Below, in pieces: positions 46,419 through 56,800 of a stretch of 64,000 bases of DNA (within the stretch, counting starts at the first letter, position 1; each line of letters starts with the position of its first letter). Made by a program: the position numbers and the translations under genes. The DNA is taken from the NCBI GenBank assembly GCA_033439295.1, contig JAVTLE010000003.1:620001-684000 (forward strand), in the 5' to 3' direction. Under the pieces are notes generated by a model. The model made no database searches. It was not told the DNA's origin and saw only the letters and a list, made by a program, of their open reading frames with translations. This stretch comes from Deuterostichococcus epilithicus (lineage: Eukaryota > Chlorophyta > Trebouxiophyceae > Prasiolales > Stichococcaceae).

Positions 46419-46971
46419 GCTGGCAAGGCGAACGGCTGTGGCGGCGGCGCATGCGGCAGAAATGAGCTGATGCGTGCCTCGGCAGCGTGCTTCCTTGAGA
46501 CACAAGGAAGCTGTCGTCATATTGCTCAACCTGGTGGCGAAGCAAGTTGGGCAGGGGACACGAGTCGGGAGGAAGGCAATCGATTGTGGTTTTGCGGTGT
46601 CCGTGACAGGCGCTGTGTGTTGGAGCGGCTGACCTTCGATCGATCAGGCAGCATGTGTTGCGGCTGCCGTGCGACATGCAAGTCAGGATTCGTCTTGAGA
46701 CAAGGCTGTGCTATGTGAGCAGTAAAGGCCAATCCTGTCATGAGCGGCTGTGTCAGACACGCGCAGAGGAGGAAGTGCAGGGCAGCTGCACCAAAATCTG
46801 ATCCGCGACACATGCTGCCACAACGCATGACACACCGCATGACCACCGATTTGATCCGAACTATCATCAAGACATGTGCAACCTGTGATCAACAACGTTG
46901 TCACCCCCTCTGTACCTCGTTGGATACAGCATCTGATCTGTTTGCGAAGAGTGAAGTCGGGATCGCACAGG
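46419..46971. other. Intergenic region
   Basis: About 550 bp between PNO1 and the PP2C gene, same strand. An open frame continues upstream of the PP2C ATG but has no other ATG. Nothing else recognised. Confidence 0.4.
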
Positions 46972-49040
46972 ATGGGGCAAACAGCAATCGCTTCTCAAGG
47001 CAACCAGCAATCGCCTCTTGCCAGCACCTGCGGACTGAGGCCCTTCAGACTTGCTTTCAAATCTAGCAGTGCATCGAGATATCCCTCGCGCCTCACAGTG
47101 ACCGTGAGGGCGGCCAGAGTCGTTGACTCCGGAACATACACGGTCAGAGGCACCGTGCGAAAGCAGAATGAAGACCGATATGACCTCGAGCCCAACTGGG
47201 GCGGCGGCGGCATCGAGGCGGCTGCTGCCGTGTACGACGGGCACGGTGAGCGAGCATGCAGGTCATCGTTCATTGCGCTTGGCCATGGAGCTGATGAATG
47301 CAATGTGAAGGCACATTGTGAACACTGCTCAAACATCAGGCGGAGCGGCGTCAGCAGAGTGGCTGCAGACGAACTTTTTCCAGACCGTCGAGGACGCGTG
47401 GAAGTCAGCTCCCGAGCGCGACATCGCAAAGGTGACAGCTGAGCCACAAACTTAATTCAATGGTGCACTGCACCGACGTTCCGGCAAGGGGGAACTCAAC
47501 GAGGGGTCTCCACTGCGCGCACATGCAGTGATCCTAGGCTGGATCCTGAATGCGACAGGCGTTTACGGTGGCGGATGAGATCCTGTTGCGGCCAAAGGGC
47601 GGATTTTTTGGCGCCATGGGCGAGCGCGGCGTCGGCGGCTCGAAGTGCGGCGCCACGTGCGCGCTGGCCCTCGTTCTTGAGGTGTGCCGCCTGCATCTAG
47701 ATCTACCCTGCAGCAGCGGCCCCTGCAGCGGTCTCAGCCGCACGCCACAGCAGGCAATGCAACCGCTCAGGCGCCCTTGCAGCCTGCTGCTGGCCACTGC
47801 ACACACCTTTGATCCCAGGAGCGCCTGCTTGGTCGAAGAGTCTGTTCTGCTGGGCAGCAGCAGTAATCCTGAAGGGCGCCATCCCCGCAACATGCATCAG
47901 GGCAAGGACGGCAAGCGGAAGGTGTTGTCCGCCAATGCCGGCGACGCACGTGTGATCCTGGCGCGCGGCAGCCGTGGCGTCCAGCTCAGTGAGGACCACA
48001 CCCCAGATGTGTGAGTTCACCTGTCCTGCTCGCGAAGACCCTTCACCACCAGCCGCGACCCCATGGTGCCTGCTTGCCCTGTCTGCCCTGACCATTGGCG
48101 AGAACGGCCCGGGCGAGCCTTGACGACGTGATTGCAGGGAGGCAGAGCGCAAGCGCATCGAGCGGACAAACCCGAACCCCAAGATGCCGCTGGTCCGCTA
48201 CGTGGGTGAGCGCTTGAATGCTGCTATGGTGACGGTGTGCCGCCCGTCGTTGCGCTTTGCCCAAGGTTCCAAGGGTGCTGCTGTCAAGCCTGCATCTCTG
48301 CGTTTAACGCAGCCGCCTCCAAGAGTTGCAGTCGCATATACCCTTTGCATACCCTATGCAGGCAACACATGGCGTGTCGGCGGCGTGCTGGCACTCTCCC
48401 GCGCCTTTGGTGACGCTTACCTGAAGGTCGGCATCTTTGGCTCAGCTGTCATCATCTCTTCTCTTTTTCTGTACCCGCCTGCTCGCTCGTCTGTTTCAAA
48501 CGTGCTGCTCTGGAAAGTCTCGCTGACCCTCGGGCTGTCAACCTGCAGGGCAGCGCGCAGTTTGAGGGCGTCCCGGCAGGTAGCGACGGCTACTCGTCCG
48601 GGTTTGGCCTGACGGCCGAGCCCCACATCTCCATCGAGGAGCTCCAAGGTGCGGTTTCACTGTTTGATGCCGTACATGCGATTGAGGTACCTGCACAGAC
48701 TCGTTGCAGCCCCTTCGAGTGCGCAAAAGTGTGCACAAGGGGAGGGGCAATCTGGCCCGCGGCAGCGCTCCAATGAGAGGGCGTCAGATCTAGCTGAGTG
48801 CTGCTGGTCCTGACGCCTGCAGACGAGGACTCCTGGGTCATCGTCTGCAGCGACGGACTGTGCGGCAATGTCGAGCGCGGCGCAGGCGGGGGCCTTGACA
48901 ACAATCAGATCGCGGCGGTCGCGAACGAGGTCGGCAAGTCCGGCAGCGCAGAGGATGTGGCAAGGGCGCTGGCGGACAAGGCGCAGGAGGCAGGTTCCAC
49001 GGACGACGTCACAGTGGTCGCCCTGAAGCTGGGCAAGTAG
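46972..49040 (+). CDS. PP2C-type Ser/Thr protein phosphatase, probably plastid-targeted
   Basis: Mg/Mn-dependent phosphatase. Eight exons: 46972-47245, 47340-47431, 47559-47681, 47901-48010, 48138-48205, 48362-48426, 48549-48648, 48823-49040; 349 residues. The first 45 residues (MGQTAIASQGNQQSPLAS; RLAFKSSSASRYPSRLTVTV) are rich in Ser/Arg/Thr without acids, as in chloroplast transit peptides. The core begins YTVRGTVRKQNEDRYDL, followed by the metal motif VYDGHGGAASAEW, GGSKCGATCALALVL, SANAGDARVILARG, LSEDHTPD, GVLALSRAFGDAYLK, WVIVCSDGL and a C-terminal DDVTVVALKLGK. The motif usually written SDGLWD reads SDGLCGN here, so an expected acidic metal ligand seems absent or shifted, although DD near the end is kept. 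Substrate unknown. Confidence 0.92.
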
Positions 49041-49923
49041 GTGTCGAGACATCTGATGGCAGCGGGCGGCGGCGGCGGCGGCGGTAACGGGCGCAGCAGG
49101 TGGTACCTATCTAACGATATCTGCGCATGTGCAGAACGTGCAGTGCCCCGTTAGCATCGCGAGCAATACCACTTTGAGTCGGTTGATGCAGCACTGCTTG
49201 GCTATGGAAACTTGAACCAAGAAGCTTTGGACCAGCATTTGGTTTGTCATCTTCAACGCCGGCCCCGCCGCCACCGCCACAATCTAAAGCCGTGTTTAGG
49301 TAGTGCAAGGACTCGCTTGCGTTGGGACAGGATGCGCTGCACTGCCCCGGCGCGAAACTAGAGCATACCCGTATCCCGTACAGGGTTCAGGCAGTGGCAT
49401 CATTAGAAGTGATAAACCCTGAGCTCAAAGCAGGGGGCCAGAACATTCCACCAGCGAGGCTCATGTCGTCATTTTGCAGTTGGCACTTCGGTTGCATGCT
49501 GCACAACTCATTGCTGGCCTTTAAAACGCACCGACGACTGCCTTCTTGCTCCGTTGCCCTGCCACAACTTCAACACGTCTCAAAGCGCAACGTCGTTGAC
49601 ATCTACTCCACATCGCGTGCTCACTACCAGGAGCGGTCCGCAGCTATGGTAGCGCGAGGTTTGAGTTGCAGAACACACAAATTCCTGTAGCTTGACACCA
49701 GCAGCTGACCTCAGCAGCACGGGAGGGCTCGGCAGCTCAGCTCCGGGCAGCGCCGCCCAGTCTTAGCGTGCCGTCCCAGCCAGCAAACAGACAGTTCAGA
49801 CAATTGTCTGCGACCACACTCGTGGGCCTTGCGCCGCCTCGGCACTCGCTCGATCTCGGCTGAGGCAGCAAGCAGAACGCCGGTGACGTCCTGCACGCCG
49901 CTGCCGTCGCTGCGGCAGGCCAC
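49041..49923. other. Intergenic region with GGC repeat
   Basis: About 880 bp between PP2C and RPB9. A (GGC)n tract at 49065-49083 lies just past the PP2C stop, in the 3' UTR. A 122-codon ORF at 49322-49690 shows no protein-like composition. Confidence 0.45.
49065..49083 (+). repeat. GGC trinucleotide repeat
   Basis: Six tandem GGC units in the presumed 3' UTR of the PP2C gene. Confidence 0.85.
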
Positions 49924-51079
49924 ATGGAGGATGCGGTCATCGTGCCGGTTGGCGGCAGCGAGGCAGCCGCGCCCAGGCGGCCGGAGCTGCGGTTCTGCCG
50001 CGAGTGCAACGACCTCATGAAGCCAAAGGTGCAGCCCGAAACATTCGCATTCACTTCAGCAGGCTTTGGCATGCCACTGGCTCGCCGCTGCACAGCCACA
50101 GCTGCGCTTGGCGAAGCATCGGCGTCTGCGCATGCACCAGCTCGCTGCTTGACCGTGCCCGTGCAACCAGGCAACGCGGCGTAGCTCTATGCCGCTGCAT
50201 GCCTGTCCCATCTGCGGTGGCAGGCTGTCATTTCCAGGGTATCCCCAGCGCCCCCCATTGCCAATTGCCCATCATCTAATATATCACCTGCTGTCCCTGC
50301 AGGAGGACCGGGAGCACCAGAAGCTGGTGGTCAGCTGCCGGTGCGGCTACACGGAGGATGTGGACCCCTCCCGCTGGTGCGTCTACCGCAATGAGGTGCA
50401 CCACACCAGCAAGGAGCGGACCGTCATCCTGCGGGTGCGAACTTTTCTGTCAGACTCCAGCGGACAGTGGCGACCGAAGAGAGGCCCCTCTGCAGCTTCC
50501 ACCTGATGGGTTCCGGCAGCGGAACGGATCCGCGCTTCAGGTTGCCGGGTGCAGCGCCGCATTGCAAGGTTTGCAGGGTGGGCGCTGGGCCGGGGTGCGG
50601 CAGCAGGCGGGCTTGCACCCTCGTCAACGGTTGTTTTGCCGCATGCTTGCAGTTAGGCTATCCTTGGGCACCGCCTCGTTATCATATTGATGACCTAGAC
50701 TACCTGCGCCGCATGCGCATCACCTCTCCTTGCGCTGCCGCTGTTGAACAGGATGTTCGGGCGGACCCCACTTTGCCGCGCACCCGGGATGTGCGCTGCC
50801 CCAAATGCAGCCACAACGAGGCCGTCTTCTTCTCGGCCAGCACAGAGGAGGTGGGCTGCTTTCCTGCTGCATGTATGAGTTTGCTCTCTTAAGCTGCAGC
50901 TCCTTTGACCTTCCAAATCAACCAGTCTGACATTGGCGCCCTGTCAGACGGTCATGCCAAGGATTCGATGACTTGTCGACATCGAGCAGAATTCTGAAGC
51001 TTTCTGGAACCTTTTGCAGGGCATGACGCTCTTCTTCAACTGCACCAGCTGCAACCACCGGTGGCGAGATTACGTCTAG
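49924..51079 (+). CDS. RPB9: RNA polymerase II subunit RPB9
   Basis: Small two-zinc-ribbon subunit on the Pol II jaw, needed for start-site choice, proofreading and transcription-coupled repair. Exons 49924-50028, 50303-50434, 50752-50850 and 51020-51079 join in phase 0 to 131 residues, slightly longer than typical because of about 20 extra N-terminal residues. The first ribbon starts [20 protein letters not shown]. The linker [20 protein letters not shown] is typical, and the TFIIS-like C-terminal ribbon is [19 protein letters not shown] then [15 protein letters not shown]. In the first ribbon the second Cys pair reads [11 protein letters not shown]-x-C where C-x2-C is usual. All introns GT-AG. 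Confidence 0.95.
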
Positions 51080-51588
51080 GGGTGTTGCAGACTGCAATTT
51101 TGGCTGCGGCATGGCCTTTGGTTTAGCCATCAGATCGGTTTCACGGCTGGCGCAGCAGAACATAGTCCACCAGCGGTGCTTACACATGACGTTCTTGAGG
51201 CGGCTGTGCAGCTGCAGGCCCAGAGCACTCGTGCACAATTGTTCACATTACTCTGTCGTAGCTTTGTAAACTTCGGTGGACAGTCAGCCTTGTTGCTCGC
51301 CAGACTCTCTGGAAACCATCATCAACTCGATGTCGTACCTATCCTTACCAGGGGCAGCATCAGTAATTCCGACATGGACAGCCAGCAGAACAGCGTCTCT
51401 TGTCTGGAATCACTGTGCTGGGGTACCACGGCGGCCGCCTCCTGAGGGACCGCCTCGTCCACACTGGGTTGCGGCACGCCGCCTTGGTGGTGGTGCAATA
51501 TGATCGCGGCTTTCTCTGGTCCCGGCCGGCGTATGCGGCCACAGCTAAACTATCCTCGGCAGCCTGTCGACCAGACTGTGCGCTGTTG
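51080..51588. other. Convergent intergenic region
   Basis: About 510 bp between RPB9 and the coiled-coil gene. No exon or element recognised. Confidence 0.4.
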
Positions 51589-53392
51589 TCAGACCCTCGC
51601 GTCGGACTGCGGTGCGTTTGCATGCACTAAGTGGTCACTGCGCCGCATGGCCCGCCTCAGCACAGAAAACGGCCGCGGCGCTTGTGCAGCGTGCAGGTCC
51701 TCCTTACGCGCTTTCATCCTCTGATGCAGATCCCGGAATTGCTGCAGCATCTCTTGCAGTGGTAGGCTCGCGACTTCGGCGCACCGAGCAGGCGGCGCAG
51801 CCTGAATGCAAGTCTCTGCACACGTGCATTGCCGGCAAGTCATGCCCAGTGCACTACAGAGCTGAGGAGCATGTCGTCATGCATATATCTTGCCCTTTGA
51901 GCAAGTGCCAAGTCTTGCAGCGACAAAACCCACCTCCCGTCCCTGGCCTCGATCTGGCAAGCGTGCAGCCGTCGTCATTCTTGGCCGGACTTCTCTGTCG
52001 TCTCGCTGGGGAGCTGTGCATCAGCAAGAAGGCTCACGTGACGTTTCACACAGTTTGTTGTTATCGTGGTATGCCCCAACCTGTTCAGATCTGTGCCTCG
52101 CACCAGCAGCTCGAACTGACCAGCAAGTGCATTCAACGTTGTGATGCTCGGGGCACCATACGCAACAGATCTTCACCTGGAGCGAGGAATACATCGCACG
52201 AGACACTCGAAGGTTTTCGACTCGACCAGGCTTTGAGAACGGCACGATGCCTCATCCACCGCACTCTTGCCTTCGCCGGAAACCCAGCGGCAAACTTCTT
52301 CATCAGCCATGAAGTTTGGCTCGCTGAGGCCATGACTGCAAGGCAGATTTGCGAATACACGCTGGGATGCCTTTTATATTTGAGACGCCCAAACGTCGCG
52401 AGCACCGGTGCCTTGATACACGAGAAACTATCGCCATCACTGCAAGCCAACTCGGCGCACTGATGATCACTGATGCAGGCCAGCGTACTGCTTACCTGTC
52501 AACGTCGTGCATACGCTGAAGCTGCTGAATTAGGGCATGCTTCCACATCAGCTGACATTCGAGGTCCGCAATGGCAGCAGCCGCCTGCTCGAGCTGCTGA
52601 TGTGTGCGGGTGCTGCTGCGCTCTGTTTCTGCCTCAAGCAGTGCCTCATCACCCTGCCCGTCGTGCCTGCATTTTGGGTATTGTTCGATATGTGTCGTCA
52701 ACTCACATGATCGTGCTCTTACCAGCGTAGCTGTACTTCACGAGTCTTCACTGCTCACTCCTGGACTCACCCTCCGCTATCCTGCAGTCCTCTAATTAAA
52801 ACCTGGTGCACGCGCGCAAAGGAAACGAAGCATTTTATGCGTCAACTTTGCAGTGTCTGCATGTAGCGTAAAGAGCAACGCGTCACCTGCTGCACCTCAC
52901 CTGTAGTTTCGCGACCTGCAATCTGAGTACGTAATTTTCATCCTGCAGCGCTTCGGGGTCGAAAGGCATCACACCGAAGCTCAGAATATGACTCGTATCG
53001 ATGGGATGTTGCGAAACCTGGCTGCTCGACGAATTGAGGCAATACAGCGACGCGAGATGAAACCTCGTACCGATACAAATGCGATTCGCACGAGAGGGAG
53101 GCTATGAATGCTTTCAGCCTGACTGTATGCGTATCTCCAGCTGAATCACTCTCGCATGGAGTTCATATACACCGGCGATGGCGCGAGCTCCCTGCAGCGG
53201 GGGTTTTCCATATTTCACCTGCAAGGATGAGCCAATCGCGGGTTTACCATGCGTCATAATTCGTTGCCATCCCCCGGCGGCAATCCAGCCACTGGCAAGC
53301 TGCAAACGCACCAAAGGTTCCAGATCCGCGTCGAGCTGCACGATCAGAGCCCGGGCATGGTGCGCTTTTCCAGGCAGAAGCCCGTGAGACAT
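51589..53392 (-). CDS. Coiled-coil protein of unknown function
   Basis: Five exons, 53392-53219, 52942-52901, 52653-52496, 52323-52200 (or -52177) and 51801-51589, join in consistent phase to about 236 residues. The start MSHGLLPGKAHHARALIVQL is followed by a segment rich in Gly/Trp, then heptad-like helices: DENYVLRLQVAKLQ, THQQLEQAAAAIADLECQL, MWKHALIQQLQRMHDV, and in the last exon LPLQEMLQQFRDLHQRMKAR then KEDLHAAQ. No enzyme motif. It could be a structural or flagellar/centrosomal linker, but nothing in the sequence proves that. Exon 2 may extend upstream, where the frame stays open (MPFDPEALQ). Confidence 0.5.
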
Positions 53393-53840
53393 GTTTCCGG
53401 GGGCTGACGCATGTGTTTTTTAAGGGTGCTTGATGGATGACGCCTGGCTCCTTTTGCTCATGCGCACGCTTGGCCTAGCAATGTACAGATCAAACATGCT
53501 TCGTCTGCTGCCGTTGCCGAACTCAGGGAAACAACAACTGTTTGGCTTCTCTGCCTGTCGCAGGCAGCGAGAGGCGACAGCGCCTACCTCAATGTCGGAG
53601 ACGCGCGCGAGGCTGTAGCAGACCTGCAGGCAAGTTGCTTCTAGCAGCACGCCATACGACAGCAAAACATAGCCTGTACACCTGCGCCAGCCGCCCTACA
53701 GCTGCGGATCTTATCAGGCCTCCATTGCAGCAACCCATCTAGCACCCCTACCTCCTCGCGCGCAGGACTCTGACCTGGCCCCGTCGTCTCCGGAGCTGCT
53801 GCCGGCTGCACAGCGGGTGGCGGACACCGCTCGGCGCACC
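53393..53840. other. Upstream region of the HKSxL-repeat gene, possible 5' exon
   Basis: The frame of the first called exon stays open back to a CGCGCAG acceptor at 53765, encoding DSDLAPSSPELLPAAQRVAD before the ATG used here. An additional 5' exon with the true start may therefore lie within 53400-53760, but I could not identify it. Confidence 0.4.
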
Positions 53841-56800
53841 ATGCTCACCGGCCCGCCGCAGCGCGTGTTGTCGGAAGAGCTGGACCTCCCTCTTTCGGTG
53901 CGACTCGCTGACACTCTCTAGGCGCACTGGCCTGTCCTTGAGGCCTCGACGAGGGCCTGCGAAGCCTGGCATGAGTACCCGATCGTCCTGCTTGCCGCGC
54001 ATCGGCTCTGTGCAGCTGGCGCGATGGTTTTTTGACTTTTGACTTTTGATAGCACGCACATGTCGACCCCAAGCACTCTTGCAGCTCGTCTTTGCTTCCA
54101 GCAGCACGGAACAGTGGCACTACGGGAGTGAGCCTGTGCTGAGATCCGCAAACACTATGGTGCAGGCCATTCCGGAGACGGATGTTGTGGCGCACATCCG
54201 TCAGCCGCCGCAGCAGGTGCCTGACGAGGCTGGCAGCCCCGATGCCGCGGCGCCGGAGGCTGCAATCCAGCAGGCGGAAGAATTCACTTTCCCGCCCTTG
54301 TTCAGCAGCGGCAGCGGCCGCTTCGACGCCGGCCTGCCCGCTCTGGGCGATGGCGGTGGCACCGCCGGCATGCTGGGCCGAAGCGGCAGCGGCGGCAACC
54401 TGCTCGGCCGCGGCGGCAGCGGCAAGCTGAGCCCTGACGTGGCGCCATTCGAGCCGCTGCATAATGGTGGAGCCTCCGGCCCGCCGCGCTCAGAGTCGCC
54501 AAAGCCGCCACGCTCGCCGTCGCCGCCGCTGCCACGGCCGGCGTCGCCGACGCTGCAGCGGCCCGCCTCGCCGCCGCTCGCCATGACGCGCAGCGGCAGC
54601 AGTTCCTACCTGAACCCGGAGCCCTTCGAGCCGGCGCCACCGGAGCCGGTGCCATTCGGCTCGCCGCCAAAGTCCGGACCGGAGGCCGGCCCCCCGCCGG
54701 TGCTGCCGCCGAATGCGGCGATGCCGCAGGCGGGTCTGTACCGCGCGCCGTCCGCGGAGGATCTCAAGACCGCAAATGGAGCGCCGCTGCAGGGGCTGGG
54801 GAGCTCCGGCGACGCGCCGACTGCCGAGATGACGGACGACACTGCGCCAAGCGGCCTGCCGGGCACGCTGCGTGAGTCGTACGGCGGCCACGCTGCCTCC
54901 GTCGCCAGCCCGGTGGGGCCCAGCAGCGTCATCGCGGAGCCAGCTACCAGCCTGAAGGATGCCTCGGTCGCGAGTGACGACGACAAGCTGCCTGTTGCTG
55001 AGGCGGCGGCGGCGCAGGCGCCGCTGCCGCCGCCGCAATCGCCGCTGCCGCCCCTCGTCGCTGAGGCAGCAGACTTTGCGCCGCAGACGCCCGAGGCGGG
55101 TACAGCAGAAACCGTGGCACCGGTGCCCCCGCCACGCAACGGCGCTCAGGAGCCAGTCGTGGACGCTGCAGCGACTCCCGAGTCCGAAGCGGCCAATGCC
55201 GTCGAGGCGGAGGACCTGCCGCGCGATGCGCACACGCCGTACACCATCCGAAAGCTGCGGAGCCTGCCGGTGCGCGGCCGCACGCTTGTGTGCTCCCGTA
55301 TACCAGTCAAGTCCCTGCCTCTGCTGTGCCTGCATCCTCCCGCCTGCAAGCCATACACGTGTTGCTGTGGCCTGCTCATTGGCGCCAGCCATCCAGCAAC
55401 CTTCGAGCACAGGCATCTACCCCAAGGGCTGCTGATGCTACAATTAAAGCTGCTTCCAAACCCTGCCGCAGAAGGAGGAGTGGGTGGGCGTCACGGATGA
55501 TGTCCCCAGTGACGGCGCAAACGCCAAACTCGTGAAGAGCCGCTCGCAGAAGGAGCTGGAGGAAGACCTACAGTCTTGGTACGCTTTCTTTCCATCAGCA
55601 TCGCCATGCAAGAGAGCTGGATGAAGATGCGCTGGCATAGAGAAAGAAGAAGGAAAAGGGGAAAAAAGTGGGAGATGGACCTGCAGGCCTGTGCGCCTCC
55701 TACTGATCAGAAGTTGTCAATGCAAAACGAAGGAAGACGCGGACTCCAACTTTTGAGCATCTTGTTCCTAAAGCCGTCACCCAAAGAGCGGGGCAAAGAT
55801 TGCTGGGGCAGAGCCTCTGCCAGGTGGATTGACCACTGGCAAGGGACACATGGTAAGGGACACATGGTAGGCAGGCACGCTGCCCTGTGGGGCAGGGATC
55901 CGCACCTTCGGCGCGGGCGAATCAGGTACAGAGGACGTCAGCCTGTGCACTGCGGCCAAATGCACAAAGCGCGAGCAGCAGGGCAGCACAGTCGGGAAAG
56001 CCTGGTCGGCTGTGCGGCGCCGTGTGTCCCACCTGAGCGCGGCTCCACTCGGCTGCAGGAAGCACGTGGGAGAGGAGCGGTCGCCGATCACGACGGCCGC
56101 CGCAGCGGCAGTGCAGCAAGTGGATGCACAGGAAGTGGACGCGGCCGAGCCGCCTGAGGCGCCCACGTCGCTTGGCGAGGTGCGCCGCCGGCAGTCGTCA
56201 GCATGGAGAAGCCCTGATGTGGTCTGGTCTCATGCCAGGTGTTTGCACCAGAACTGCAGACAGGGAGTCTTGGAACAGTCACCCCCTGTAGCAGGACGCC
56301 AGGGGGGCCGCAGCGACTCTGAACCACCTAACCGCCATGCTCAGGCATACGCGCATCCTCCCAGGGAGAAGGTGTCTACCGTAGATGTTCAGTGTGAGTA
56401 ACAATCAGCCTAGTTGACTGTCATTTCGTTCGAGACCCGTCAAGGTGCACAAGAGCCGGCTGGAGCGGTGGCCGGGGCGGTGGCCGGGGCGGGAGCGCAC
56501 GCCCTCTTTTCTGGCTGTTGCAATCGAGGTTTCTGCTGCATCCTTTCGTCAACATCCTGTGTTAACCGTTCAGGACTTCAAGGTGCACAAGAGCCGGCTG
56601 GAGCAGGAGGTGGAGGCCGCAGCCGGACGGGTGCGCACGCCGCCGCCGCCGGCCCGCGTGCCCTCCTACATGCGCCCCACCGCCAACTCCGCCACTCGGG
56701 TGCGGTCCCCCCCCCTCTCTCCCCGGGCCTTGCCCCCTTTGCCCCCTTTCTACCCATTCCCTCGGCCCCGCATGCCTCCTTTAGACTGACTCTCGGCTGG

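Noticed and set aside
54490-55416. 308-codon minus-strand ORF
   Set aside because: Arg/His-rich shadow of the Pro/Ser-rich exon of the repeat gene.
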